Part shown: one piece after another, positions 53,521 to 63,890 of the stretch
Position numbering within the stretch: position 1 is the stretch's first letter
How the letters are laid out: every line of letters begins with the position of its first letter
Assembly: GCF_014805685.1 (NCBI RefSeq)
Contig: NC_060911.1
Location: 7,897,212 to 7,961,211, forward strand
Length of the DNA: 64,000 bases
Direction of reading: 5' to 3'
Source of the DNA: Silurus meridionalis
Taxonomy: Eukaryota; Chordata; Actinopteri; Siluriformes; Siluridae
The notes under the pieces: generated by a model
Told to the model about the DNA's origin: nothing
What the model saw: the letters and a program-made list of their open reading frames with translations, nothing else
The model's database searches: none
Position numbers and translations under genes: made by a program

Positions 53521-53702
53521 AGGGACCAGGGAGGTGGTGGCTCAGTGGTAGAGGCATTGGACTTTGGATTGAAAGGTCACAGGTTCAAATCCCACCAACA
53601 CTGAGCTGCCTCTGCTGGGCCCTTGAGCAAGGCCCTTAACCCTCTACTGCTCAGTTGTAAGTCGCTCTGGATAAGGGTGTCTGCCAAATACCCTAAATAT
53701 CA
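53521..53702 (+). mobile_element. tRNA-derived SINE with L2-like tail
   Basis: The head has A box TGGCTCAGTGGTAGAGG and B box GGTTCAAATCC. The body GCCCTTGAGCAAGGCCCTTA and tail GTCGCTCTGGATAAGGGTGT CTGCCAAAT are typical of tRNA SINEs of fish that borrow an L2 3' end. No exact target duplication was identified. Confidence 0.85.
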
Positions 53703-54378
53703 ATATATAGAGACAGGCATTTTCTTTTACCTCTTCCTTTAATATGTACTGTATATATTTTTTTTCTTTTTTAAAAATGTGACAAGAAGGGTTGCCAAGT
53801 AGTGTGAAATTCTTCTGTATAACGAAGTACTGTACATCTGATCTTTTCTATTTGTTAAGCTGCATAGGGTTGTGCATCCAATGAAAGTAGGTGGGTGGGA
53901 AAGGATTCTTCCAGGTTAGTATTATAAGAATTTAAGCAGTTATCAAGCAGAAGCCGACGTGTTTGATTGGGGGTTACAAGGAAACGTTTGTGTTTTCAGC
54001 TTATTTTAAAATCTCTGACCACATTCCCATTTTATAACATTCTGACATATTCTGGCTTTTTTTTTTCTTTTTCTTGTCTTTGAATTTTTGTTTTCCTTAT
54101 TTAGATAGAAACAGATTCTTTTCTGAGTTAACTAAAATGCCTACAGGCAAAACAGAAACTAGGGTCCTCACCTTTTTGAATACTATAGCTATGGGTAAAT
54201 TGAGTACTATTCATTCATGAAGACTTGTTTGTCTCTCTGAAGTGTTCTAGTGTTCTAGGAAACAGCTTTGGTGCTACACAAGTGTCGGCCCTGTACTTAA
54301 AAATATCTCTAAAAGAAAAATAACAAGTTGCCATGCACTACAATTACAGTGTGTAGTTTTCCCAGCCGAATAGAAAAG

Positions 54379-54410
<32 letters not shown>

Positions 54411-55150
54411 TGCTTTTAAAAAAATATATATAATCTGCTTTAAATGTCGGCTTTAAAAAATTATTTCACCTGAATGTCGAGATCACACTAATTCATCAAC
54501 TAAAAATAATGTTCCTAACAGAGATTCATATTAACTTGACCAGCTGAAATTTACGTGACCTGCATAATGTACCTCGTGAACTACAACTGACTGAATAATT
54601 GGTTTGGCACGACTGCTGCCTCCAGGGCTTTCTCTTCTTCCTTCGTTTCTGTGAACTCTCTGCTCTGTTTCTTCATGCTTACTTACTGCAAATTTTCTTT
54701 GCTTCTTCTTGCTTCTCTGTGGACATTTGTTCATCCTTTTCTTTCTCTAAACTCTTCTCTTTGTCATTGCAGACCCTCTCTATATTTTTTGGTTCCTCCC
54801 TGCAGATCCCCTCTCTGTTTCTTAATAATAGTAGGTTTTAAAATGACATATTGCAACAAAACAAGTTTATCCAAGGCAGTTTCTTTCAGAATTAGTGAAG
54901 GTCTGGTATCCAAGCTTTCATAGGTTCGTCATTTGTTTCTATGGCATTACATTATACTTCGAGATGTATCGTGTTTTTTAAGCTTGTAAGAACCTAATTC
55001 ACTGTTGTACTGATTAGAGGCATTGATCTCAGGGTTATCTGTTATTGTAGCCATTGTACTGTTTCACTATGCTCTTAAATGCCAAGGCAGACTTAACACC
55101 AGCCTACAGCATGTTTAGTGCTGCTGCAGTGCTGTGCTGTGCTTTACCCT
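53703..55150. other. non-coding sequence with one AT tract
   Basis: An AT microsatellite lies at 54379-54408. T/C-rich sequence at 54600-54840 gives chance open frames only. Confidence 0.45.
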
Positions 55151-55410
55151 TCGATTTCCGTTTGACCATTTTTATTAAAAATATAAATAAATAAATAAAT
55201 ATATAATAGACGAAACATTCAACGCAACACGTATTCACGGCGTCATTTATTTAATCGGATATAAAAAGAATAAAAGAAACTCTATTGAAAAATAAATCAC
55301 TAAATATTTGTTTTACTCATGCGCCAAATCAAACACCAAAAAATCCACCATGATGCACACATCCGGCAATTATAACTGTCCGTGTGGAAACATAGCAAAA
55401 ATTTCTGTTT
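55150..55410. repeat. unclassified dispersed repeat, copy 3
   Basis: Contains ATGATGCACACATCCGGCAA and GTGTGGAAACATAGCAAAA as in the copies at 20560 and 21817, preceded by the shared TTTTACTCATGCGCCAAATC-like block. It stops at GTTTGGTGTGAGAG, close to the broken 3' end of the RTE LINE. Confidence 0.6.
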
Positions 55411-55483
55411 GGTGTGAGAGATGTATGTATGAGAGAGAGAGATGCTTCACTTTTTGTGAAATATTTTGCTATATGTCATTGTT

Positions 55484-58400
55484 TCAACAATTGTAGAGAT
55501 CTCCTCTTTTCCTCCTACCTGGTGGCTCCATCTTCAGCATTCTTCTACCAATATAATTCATGTCCCTTCTCTGCACATGTCCAAACCATCTCAATCTCGC
55601 CTCCCTCACCTTGTCACCAAAACATCCTACATGTGCTGTCCCTCTAATAAACTCATTTCTAATCTTGTCCATCCTCGTCACTCCCAACGAAAACCTTAAC
55701 ATCTTCAGCTCTGCTACCTCCAGCTCTGCCTCCTGCCTTTTACTCAATGCCACTGTCTCTAATCCATACAACATCGCAGGTCTCACCACAGTCCTATAAA
55801 CTTTCCCTTTCATTCTTGCAGATACCCTACTATCACAAATCACTCCTGTCACTCTTCTCCACCCACTCCACCCTGCCTGCACTCTTTTCTTTACTTCTCT
55901 AACACACTCTCCATTACTTTGCACTGTTGACCCCAGGTACCTGAACTCCTCCACCTTCTCCACCTCTTCTCCCTGCAACCGCATCACTCCACTGCCCTCC
56001 CTCTCATTCACACACATGTACTCTGTCTTACTCCTACTGACTTTCATTCCCCTTCTCTCCAGCGCATATCTCCACCTCTCCAGGCTCTTCTCAACCTGCT
56101 TTCTACTCTCACCACAAATCACAATATCATCTGCAAACATCATAGTCCAAGGAGACTCCTGTCTGACCTCGTCCGTCAACCTGTCCATCACCACTGCAAA
56201 CAGGAAAGGGCTCAGGGCCGATCCTTGATGCAGTCCAACCTTCACTCTGAACCAGTCTGTCGTACCTACTGCACACTTCACTGCCGTCACACTGTCCTCA
56301 TACATGTCCTGCACCACCCTTACATACTTCTCTGACACACCTGACTTCCTCATACAATACCACAACTCCTCTCTTGGCACTCTGTCGTACACTTTCTCTA
56401 AATCCACAAATACACAATGCAATTCCTTCTGTCCTTCTCTATACTTCTCCATCAACATCCTCAAAGCAAATAAGGCATCTGTGGTGCTCTTCCTCGGCAT
56501 GAAACCATACTGTTGCTCACAGATGGTCACCTCTTCTCTCAGCCTGGCTTCCACTACTCTTTCCCATAACTTCATGGTGTGACTGATCAACTTAATTCCC
56601 CTGTAGTTACTGCAGGTCTGCACATCTCCTTATGCTTAAAGATCGGTACCAGCACACTCCTTCTCCATTCCTCAGGCATCCTCTCCCTTCCAGAATCCTG
56701 TTAAACAATCTGGTTAAAAACTCCACTGCCATCTCTCCTAAACATCTCACGCCTCTACCGGTATGTCATCTGGTCCAACCGACTTTCCATTCTTCATCCT
56801 CTTAATCGCTGCTCTCACTTCCTCCTTACTAATCCTATCTACATCCTGCTTCACCAACTCCACATCCTCCAACCTTCTCTCTGTGATTTTCCTCATTCAT
56901 CAGCTGCTCAAAATACACCCTCCACCTTCTCAACACACTCTCCTCACTAGTCAACACATTTCCTCTCCATCCTTTATTGCTCTAACTTGCAGTACATCCT
57001 TCCCAGCTCGGTCCCTCTGCCTGGCCAATCGGTATAACTCCTTTTCTCCTTCCTTAGTGTCCAACCTCTTATACAGCTCCTCATATGCCTTTTCCTTGGC
57101 TTTCGCCACATCCCTTTTACCTGCTGCCGCATCTCCTTGTACTCCTGCCTACTTTTCTCATCACTCTGTCGATCCCACTTCTGTTTTGCCAACCTCTTTC
57201 CCCTAATGCTCTCCTGCACTTCCTCATTCCACCACCACGTCTCCTTGTCTTGCTTTCTATTTCCAGATGTCACACCAAGTACTTTTCTAGCTGCCTCCTC
57301 ATCACTCCTGCAGTAGTTCCCCAATCATCCGCACCTCTTCACCACCACCGAGCCCCTGTCTGACCTCTTCCCTGAACCTCACACTACACTCTTCTTCCTT
57401 CAGTTTCCACCATCTTATTCTTCTTTCAATCCTTACATTCTTCCTCTTCTTCTTCGCCTCCAAAACCATCCTACAGACCACCATCCGATGCTGTCTAGCT
57501 ACACTGTCCCCGCCAACACCTTACAGTCTCCAATCTCCTTCAGGTTGCATCTCCTGCATAGCACATAGTCCACCTGTGTGCACCTTCCTCCACTCCTATA
57601 CATCACCCTATGAACCTCCTTCTTCTTAAAATACGTGTTCACCACTGCCATTTCCATCCTTTTAGCAAAATCTACCACCATCTGCCCTTCCACATTCCTC
57701 TCCTTAAAACCATACCTACCCATCACCTCCTCATCACCTCTGTTCCCTTCACCTACATGCCCATTAAAGTCTGCCCCAATCACCAATCGTTCTTTCCTAG
57801 GTACACCATCTACCACTCATCTAATTCACTCCAGAATCTTTCCTTTTCCTCCATCTCACAGCCAACTTGTGGAGCATAGGCACTGATGACATTTATCATC
57901 ATCCTTCAACTTCCACCTTCACGATCATCACCCTATCAGAAACTCTCTTCACCTCCACTACACTCTTACTGTACTCTTCCTTCAGAATCACCACTACACC
58001 ATTTCTCTTCCCATCCACACCATGATAAAACAGTTTAAATCCACCTCCAATGTTCCTTGCCTTACTCCCTTTCCACTTGGTCTCCTGAACACACAGCATA
58101 TCTACCTTTCTCCTCTCCATCATATCAGCTATCTCTCCCTTTACCCGTCATAGTACCAACATTTGAAGTACCAACCCGAACCTCTACTCTCCTACACTGC
58201 TCCTTTTCCTGCCGTCTCTGTAGACGTCTTCCTCCTCTCCTCCTTCTCCTCCTTCGGCCAACAGTAGCCCAATTTCCACCGGTACCCTGTCGGCTAACGA
58301 TGCCTGTGGCAGTCGTTGTTAACCCGGGCCTCGACCGATCCGGTATGAAATTCTCCTTTGTGATCCGCATATTTGATTTGGCACATGTTTTACGCTGGAT

Positions 58401-58490
58401 GCCCTTCCTAACGCAACCCTCCCCATTTACCCGGGCTTGGGACCGGCACTAAGAGTGCACTGGCTTGTGCCCCCCTAATGGCTGGGTTAA
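55484..58490 (-). mobile_element. RTE-clade LINE, endonuclease and reverse transcriptase, inactive
   Basis: Read on the - strand. An N-terminal apurinic-type endonuclease is split over 58370-57499: VGTSNVGTMTGKGRDS, then MLCVQETKWKGSKARNIGGG with the catalytic Glu, later LVIGADFNGHVGEGNRGDEE and QVDYVLCRR. A connecting region (57484-56974) follows. The reverse transcriptase and C-terminal domain form one frame from 56623 to 55484, with SNYRGIKLISHTMK, GLHQGSALSPFLFAVV, the active-site FADD (in MMFADDIVICGES) and YLGSTVQSNGE. Frameshifts separate the segments, so the element cannot make its protein. The leader 58370-58490 matches the body of the SINE at 8905-9142. The 3' end is missing after GRRKRG, unusual for a LINE. 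Confidence 0.92.
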
Positions 58491-58672
58491 AAAGTTAACA
58501 TAAGTACACATTTGTTAATTGGTTAATGAACACGGGATGTCATGTGATTTACCTGGCAAACGACGTCATACACACAATTTGGTGCACGTTTCTTTTGTTT
58601 GTTTATTGAGCATGTAATGTCGCTATATTACCAGAATGCAATTCCCCACAATAAGCTGACATTCTTCATATA

Positions 58673-60270
58673 CAGTGAGGAAAACAAGTATTTGAACACC
58701 CTGCTATTTTGCAAGTTCTCCCATTTAGAAATCATGGAGGGGTCTGAAATTGTCATCGTAGGTGCATGTCCACTGTGAGAGACATAATCTAAAAAAAAAA
58801 ATCCAGAAATCACAATGTATGATTTTTTAAACTATTTATTTGTATTATACAGCTGCAAATAAGTATTTGAACACCTGTCTATCAGGTAGAATTCTGACCC
58901 TCAAAAACCTGTTAGTCTGCCTTTAAAATGTCCACCTCCACTACATTTATTATCCTAAATTAGATGCACCTGTTTGAGGTCGTTAGCTGCATAAAGACAC
59001 CTGTCCACCCCATACAATCAGTAAGAATCCAACTACTAACATGGCCAAGACCAAAGAGCTGTCCAAAGACACTAGAGACAAAATTGTACACCTCCACAAG
59101 GCTGGAAAGGGCTACGGGGAGATTTCCAAGCAGCTTGGTGAAAAAAGGTCCACTGTTGGAGCAATCATTAGAAAATGGAAGAAGCTAAACATGCCTGTCA
59201 ATCTCCCTCGGACTAGGGCTCCATGCAAGATCTCACCTCGTGGGGTCTCAATGATCCTGAGGAAGGTGAGAAATCAGCCCAGAATTACACGGGAGAAGCT
59301 GGTCAATGACCTGAAAAGAGCTGGGACCACCGTTTCGTAGGTTACTGTTGGTAATACACTAAGACGTCATGGTTTGAAATCATGCATGGCACGGAAGGTT
59401 CCCCTGCTTAAACCAGCACATGTCCAGGCACGTCTTAAGTTTGCCAATGACCATTTGGATGATCCAGAGGAGTCATGGGAGAAAGTGATGTGGTCAGATG
59501 AGACCAAAATTGAACTTTTGGGTCATAATTCCACTAAACGTGTTTGGAGGAAGAAGAATGATGAGTATCATCCCAAGAACACCATCCCTACTGTGAAGCA
59601 TGGGGGTGGTAGCATCATGCTTTGGGGGTGTTTTTCTGCACATGGGACAGGGCGACTGCACTGTATTAAGGAGAGGATGACCGGGGCCATGTATTGCAGA
59701 TTTGGGAACAACCTCCTTCCCTCAGTTAGAGCATTGAAGATGGGTCGAGGCTGGGTCTTCCAACATGACAATGACCAAGCACACAGCCAGGATAACCAAG
59801 GAGTGGCTCTGTAAGAAGCATATCAAGGTTCTGGCGTGGCCTAGCCAGTCTCAGACCTAAACCCAATAGAGAATCTTTGAGGGAGCTCAAACTCCGTGTT
59901 TCTCAGCGACAGGCCAGAAACCTGACTGATCTAGAAAAGATCTGTGTGGAGGAGTGAGCCAAAATCCCTCCTGCAGTGTGTGCAAACCTGGTGAAAAACT
60001 ACAGGAAACGTTTGACCTCTGTAATTGCAAACAAAGGCTACTGTACCAAATATTAACATTGACTTTCTCAGGTGTTCAAATACTTATTTGCAGCTGTATC
60101 ATACAAATAAATAGTTAAAAAATCATACATTGTGATTTCTGGATTTTTTTTTTAGATTATGTCTCTCACAGTGGACATGCACCTACGATGACAATTTCAG
60201 ACCCCTCCATGATTTCTAAGTGGGAGAACTTGCAAAATAGCAGCGTGTTCAAATTCTTATTGCACTTTTG
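58673..60270 (+). mobile_element. Tc1-like transposon, copy C, 0.2-kb inverted repeats, transposase broken
   Basis: The left repeat (58673-58877) starts CAGTGAGGAAAACAAGTATT and ends with a second ATAAGTATTTGAACACC motif. The right repeat (about 60069-60270) is its inverse, giving the IR/DR layout of Tc1 relatives. The transposase starts at 59041: [20 protein letters not shown] and [18 protein letters not shown] (paired-like DNA binding), then [12 protein letters not shown] with the first Asp, [20 protein letters not shown] and VFQHDNDQ with the second Asp; PIENL remains in another frame. Defects are a TAG at 59338-59340 and single-base losses near 59775, 59850 and 59878. The normal stop would be at 60054-60056. 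Flanking TA is at 58671-58672. Confidence 0.93.
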
Positions 60271-60642
60271 TGATTCTGTGATTTTTGGTAGCCATAATGC
60301 CCTTCTTTCACTCGTTTTCATTTGGATTTTGTCTGTTGCAAAATCATGATACTGGCATGATTTATTCTTTTTTATTTTTTATAAATAAATAAATAAAAGG
60401 CTTAAACATTTGATTTGTTTTATATAGTACAAATATGGATTAGCACATAAAAATATATATAAATCAACTTTTCTTCAACATTCGTTTACATTCAGTTGTT
60501 CCAACATTTGTAGAAAAATCTACAGTAAACCGAATATTACTTCCACAGTTCTGTTAACTCTGTAGTTGTCATGTAGTACACAGGTAGATATTTGTTTTGA
60601 ATACAGTTTTAAATGTCACATCACAAGATTTGCACATTGTTT
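60271..60642. other. non-coding sequence, no feature recognised
   Basis: Short AT-rich interval between Tc1 copy C and the ACTTAAG-type repeat. Confidence 0.45.
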
Positions 60643-60844
60643 TGGAGAGGTGACAAAAGTACACACATCCTTTACTTAAGTAGAAGTACAGATACTCATG
60701 TTTTAAAATATTCGGGTAAAAGTTGAAGTACTGATTAAACTTTTTTACTTAAGTGAAAGTAAAGAAGTTTTGGCTCTGACATGTACTTAAGTAAAAAGTC
60801 GTTATTACTTCTACATGTTTTAGCTGTTAACTGAACCTCACATC

Positions 60845-60845
<1 letters not shown>
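60643..60845. mobile_element. ACTTAAG-family repeat fragment, second copy
   Basis: Matches 39207-39410, for example TACACACATCCTTTACTTAA, AGTAAAGAAGTTTTGGCTCT and AACTGAACCTCACATCATA, and is cut off at the tetranucleotide tract. The copy at 39207 continues beyond this point. Confidence 0.65.
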
Positions 60846-60926
<81 letters not shown>

Positions 60927-60964
60927 GGATGGATGGATGGATGGATGGATGGAAGGATGGATGA
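60846..60964. repeat. (ATAG)n(ATGG)n compound microsatellite
   Basis: An AGAT block followed by a GGAT block with one GGAA unit. Confidence 0.97.
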
Positions 60965-61370
60965 ATGTGATAGCCTAGTGGGTTAATTACAGGGTCCCCA
61001 TGAGGATGAGTTTGAGAGTTTGATTCCTGGTCGAGCTGGTTGCTGTGTTGGTAAATAAAACTTCTGGACCTTGTCCCCTCTGAAAACATGTAAATTCTGT
61101 GTTGGATTAATTTCTTGATTTCCTGGTCTTTAATGAAAGATAACTCCACCAAAAAAAAAAAACAAAAAAAAAAAAACACTTCTGTGGTAGCTCAGTGGGT
61201 TAAGGCTCGTGCCTGAACATGGTCCTTAATATAGTTCACGCTGGTGATAAGGTGCTTTTCAGCATGCTTTTCAGCAGTGGTCGCGCAGTGTTTTAAGGCT
61301 TGTCCCTCATCTAAACATGCTTCCCAGTCTGATCTCTTCCATGGTTCAGTGGGTTAAGGCTGGCGCCTCA
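60965..61370 (+). repeat. tRNA-like modules, three degenerate units
   Basis: A-box-like sequences at about 60970 (AGCCTAGTGGGTTAATTA), 61191 (TAGCTCAGTGGGTTAAGG) and 61340 (TGGTTCAGTGGGTTAAGG). The first has a B-box-like GAGTTTGATTCCTGG at about 61018 and the second a decayed one near 61238. The B box of the third is displaced to 61858 by an inserted retroposon. An A-rich run at 61150-61176 separates units one and two. None would fold as a working tRNA as far as I can tell. Confidence 0.7.
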
Positions 61371-61380
61371 CTGAAGTCCT

Positions 61381-61848
61381 AGACTTAACACTCGACACAC
61401 ACTCATTACTCATCTCAGACCATTCCACCATCATTTATTTGTACTCTACCGTACTACACTGTTTACATGCTGTTTTTTGCAACTCTTGACTGCTGCTGTT
61501 TTTTGCACTACATTCTGTCTGTTTATATTCAGTCCCGGGTATAGTTTTTCCACTTCTCCTCATACAGTACTGTATATTCAGAGTATACAGTAGGTTTACT
61601 AGTTGGCGCTATCTCAGGTTTTGTGTCTTGTCTTGTGTTGTCTTGTGTTTTCTGTCTGCACTGTCTGTCTGTATTGTTTTTTGTCTGCACTGTTCTCATT
61701 AGGTTGCACTTGATGCACTTTATGTAGCTTGTTGTTGTTTAGTGTAGCTCCAGGGTTCTGGAGGAACGCTGTCTCGTTTTTACTGTGTACTGTGTACCAC
61801 TGTGTATAGTAGAAATGACAATAAAAGCCTCTTGACTTGACTTGATAT
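61381..61848 (+). mobile_element. retroposon 3' region inserted in a tRNA-like unit
   Basis: It contains GGGTTCTGGAGGAACGCTGT and TAGAAATGACAATAAAAGCC and ends in CTTGACTTGACTTGA, a typical 3' end of a fish non-LTR retroposon with a pentamer tail. It lies between an A-box-like motif (61340) and a B-box-like motif (61858) that in the neighbouring units are only about 45 nt apart. Confidence 0.75.
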
Positions 61849-61857
61849 TGAGGATCA

Positions 61858-62640
61858 GGGTTTGAATCCTGCTAGTTGTGATGTAGGTTATGTTCCTGCT
61901 TCCTAAATCTTTCTTTAGCTTTATATTCGTGTGTTGATGGTTTAAAGGTAGATAGACCTGCTCTAAACAAACATCTTGGTCTGTCTTCCCTGATGGTTCA
62001 GTTGGTTAAATCAGGTGTCTTGCTTTTGGTGGGGTTCAGGGTTCGAATCCTGGTTTCTGCCTGCCAGTCACGATCAGGATTCACTTCCTACATCTTTCTT
62101 TAGCGATATATATTTGTTTTTAATGGGTTAAAAAGAAAGGTAGACCTGCTCTAAACAAGCTTCCTAGCCTGTCCTCACCGATGGTTCAATGGGTTAACGT
62201 TAGTATCTTGCTGGTGGTGGGAATCATGGTTCGAATCCTGCTTTCTTCTTGCTAGTTACAATGTAGGTTCAACTTGTGCTGCTTACATCTGTATTTGCTT
62301 CTTACATTTTTCTTAAGCGTTAAATTCTTGTGTTGATGGGTTAAAAAGAAAGATAGACCTGCTCTAAACAAACTTTCCAGCTTGTCCTTCCTGATGGTTC
62401 AGTGGGTTAATGCTGGTAACTCGCTAATGGTGTGAATCAGGGTTCGAATCCTGCTTTGTCCCTGCAAGTCATGATATGTTTTTGCTTCCAACGTCTGGCT
62501 TTAGCATTATATTCTTGTGTTGATGGTTTGAAAGAAAAGATAGACCTGCTCTAAACAATCTCCGCAGCCGGTCCCTCCCATTGCTTCAGTGGGTTAAGAC
62601 AGGTATTTTGCTGTTGGTGGGGTTCAGGGTTCGAATCCTT
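61858..62640 (+). repeat. tandem array of tRNA-like units, about 190-210 bp period
   Basis: A-box-like TGGTTCAGTKGGTTAA occurs at 61994, 62182, 62395 and about 62582; B-box-like GGTTCGAATCC at 62040, 62228, 62441 and 62628. Each unit has the same linker after the tRNA-like part: TCTTTCTTTAGC-like sequence, TTCTTGTGTTGATGGGTTAA, then GATAGACCTGCTCTAAACAA. A-box spacings are 188, 213 and about 187 nt. The repeated part therefore includes both the pol III promoter-like section and a non-tRNA linker. No protein frame is conserved. I do not know this family. Confidence 0.85.
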
Positions 62641-62720
62641 CTTTCTGTCTGGTCTGAATTTCTTGCTTTGAAGCATGAAACGAAGGATAAACCCCCCAAA
62701 AAAAAGAAGGTTTGTTGTGG

Positions 62721-62793
62721 GACTTGATGGCTTTGTGGTAAAAGCCTTGCCTCTGAGCTCAGAGGTTGCTGGTTTGAATCTGGCTTGTCCCCA
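62721..62793 (+). repeat. tRNA-like module with near-complete cloverleaf
   Basis: Paired segments are visible: GGGAC/GTCCC ends, GGCTT/AAGCC D-like arm, CCTCT/AGAGG anticodon-like arm around GAGCTC, and GCTGG/CTGGC around TTTGAAT. The B box is GGTTTGAATCT. The loop of the middle arm has six instead of seven bases, so a functional tRNA is doubtful. It is a different sequence type from the array units to its left. Confidence 0.6.
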
Positions 62794-63130
62794 CACTGGG
62801 TAAGCTGTGTGGAAAGTAGTGTCTGGTGAGCAATCGGTTAGTTGACTGTAAACAAAGGTTGTGTAGACCTGCTTCTTCACCGCCTCAGAAAAAGTGAGGG
62901 TGATAGGTTTTTGCCAGAATTTTTCCCTATATGCAAAACTAAGTCGATACATTTTTGGACATTTTTGCTTCATAACCCCTGGTCCCCAGCTACTCAGACG
63001 CTGGGGGGGCAGATGCCCGGATATTGCCCCCCTGCTTCAGGATACGCCCTCCGAAACCGTCCACATCCAACCTTCCACGCAACCATTTCTGACACCTTCC
63101 TTACTACAGCCACCGGAACCTTCCACACTC
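62794..63130. other. spacer between convergent tRNA-like modules
   Basis: No repeat was recognised. Short overlapping frames without motifs are present. Confidence 0.4.
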
Positions 63131-63140
63131 TTAACTTTGA

Positions 63141-63213
63141 GCCCTGGCCAGGGTTTGAACTGGCAACCTCTCAATCCAGAGGCAAAGCTCTTCCAATTGA
63201 GCCACAGGATCTC
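63141..63213 (-). repeat. tRNA-like module, opposite orientation
   Basis: On the - strand: CCTGTGGCTCAATTGGAAGA (A-box region), CCTCT/AGAGG middle arm, and GCCAGTTCAAACCCTGGC (T-arm region). It shares the TTTGCCTCTG and GAGAGGTTGCCAG-type arm with the + strand module at 62721-62793. Confidence 0.6.
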
Positions 63214-63282
63214 CTGCAAGATCCTGATTTTTAGGACCTTTTTTGGTTCTTTTTAAAAACATTTTAAACAATTTAAAGGAAA

Positions 63283-63358
63283 GCTAAGGGGTAGGAATCG
63301 AACCGGGTGAGTCAGATAGCAGCGATCGCTTCACTAACCATTACACCAACACAGGAGA
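63283..63358 (-). repeat. tRNA-like module with good A and B boxes
   Basis: On the - strand: TGGTGTAATGGTTAGTGAAG, then CGATCGCTGCTATCTGACTC and CCGGTTCGATTCCTACC. The two boxes are spaced as in tRNA genes. The acceptor stem does not pair clearly. Confidence 0.6.
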
Positions 63359-63627
63359 GGCAAACAAGCCTATGCTTATTGGACTCTTGGCTTTTCTATA
63401 GTTAGGAGACCAGTGTTTTCTCTTAGATCATGATGGTAGAGGGTCAAAACTTCTCCTTCCTGTACATTCTCTCAGTAACTTGAAGTCTATGAGAAGTGAC
63501 TCAGGTACAAGAACCACATCTCCAACACCTGCACCACTGATATACCATGATTTACCAGCAACCACTTTTAATGATCTTTCATTGTTCTGTTTTTAAAAAC
63601 TTCTTATAATGTTCAATATGAAACTAG

Positions 63628-63690
63628 AGGTAAGAATCGAACCAGGGAGGTCTTTCATCATAGATCACTAATGGCATTACTTCAAAACTT
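63628..63690 (-). repeat. degenerate tRNA-like module
   Basis: On the - strand: GAAGTAATGCCATTAGTGAT, then AAGACCTCCCTGGTTCGATT, resembling the module at 63283-63358 with a weaker A box. Confidence 0.5.
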
Positions 63691-63714
63691 AAAACTTTGT
63701 TAGACATGTAAATA

Positions 63715-63890
63715 AGCAGGAAAGACAGAGACAAAGACAAAGAGACACAGACACAGCTTTAGAAAGAGTGAGAAACAAATAGAGAGACAGCAAGAGAGAG
63801 ACATATACAGTGAGACAGAGACCTTTACTAAAAGAGACACAGAGACAATTAGATAGAGAAAATAGAGAGACAAAGATAGCGAGATATAGC
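63715..63890. repeat. purine-rich low-complexity (GAGACA)n-like tract
   Basis: Loose repeats of AGAGACA and GACAGAGA. Nothing else is seen to the end of the window. Confidence 0.8.

Noticed and set aside
55560..58452. Many + strand frames over 55.5-58.4 kb
   Set aside because: Antisense shadows of the RTE endonuclease and reverse transcriptase on the - strand.
61858..62640. CRISPR-like array
   Set aside because: Period of about 190-210 bp with pol III box motifs in a vertebrate sequence; repeats and spacers are not of CRISPR size.
62721..62793. Functional tRNA gene
   Set aside because: Several stems pair, but the middle loop has six bases, the ends are only five bp and no clear terminator follows. 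Kept as tRNA-like repeat.
62551..63256. Overlapping frames of 120-140 residues on both strands
   Set aside because: They overlap tRNA-like modules and have no recognisable domain. Opposed frames of similar length point to chance.
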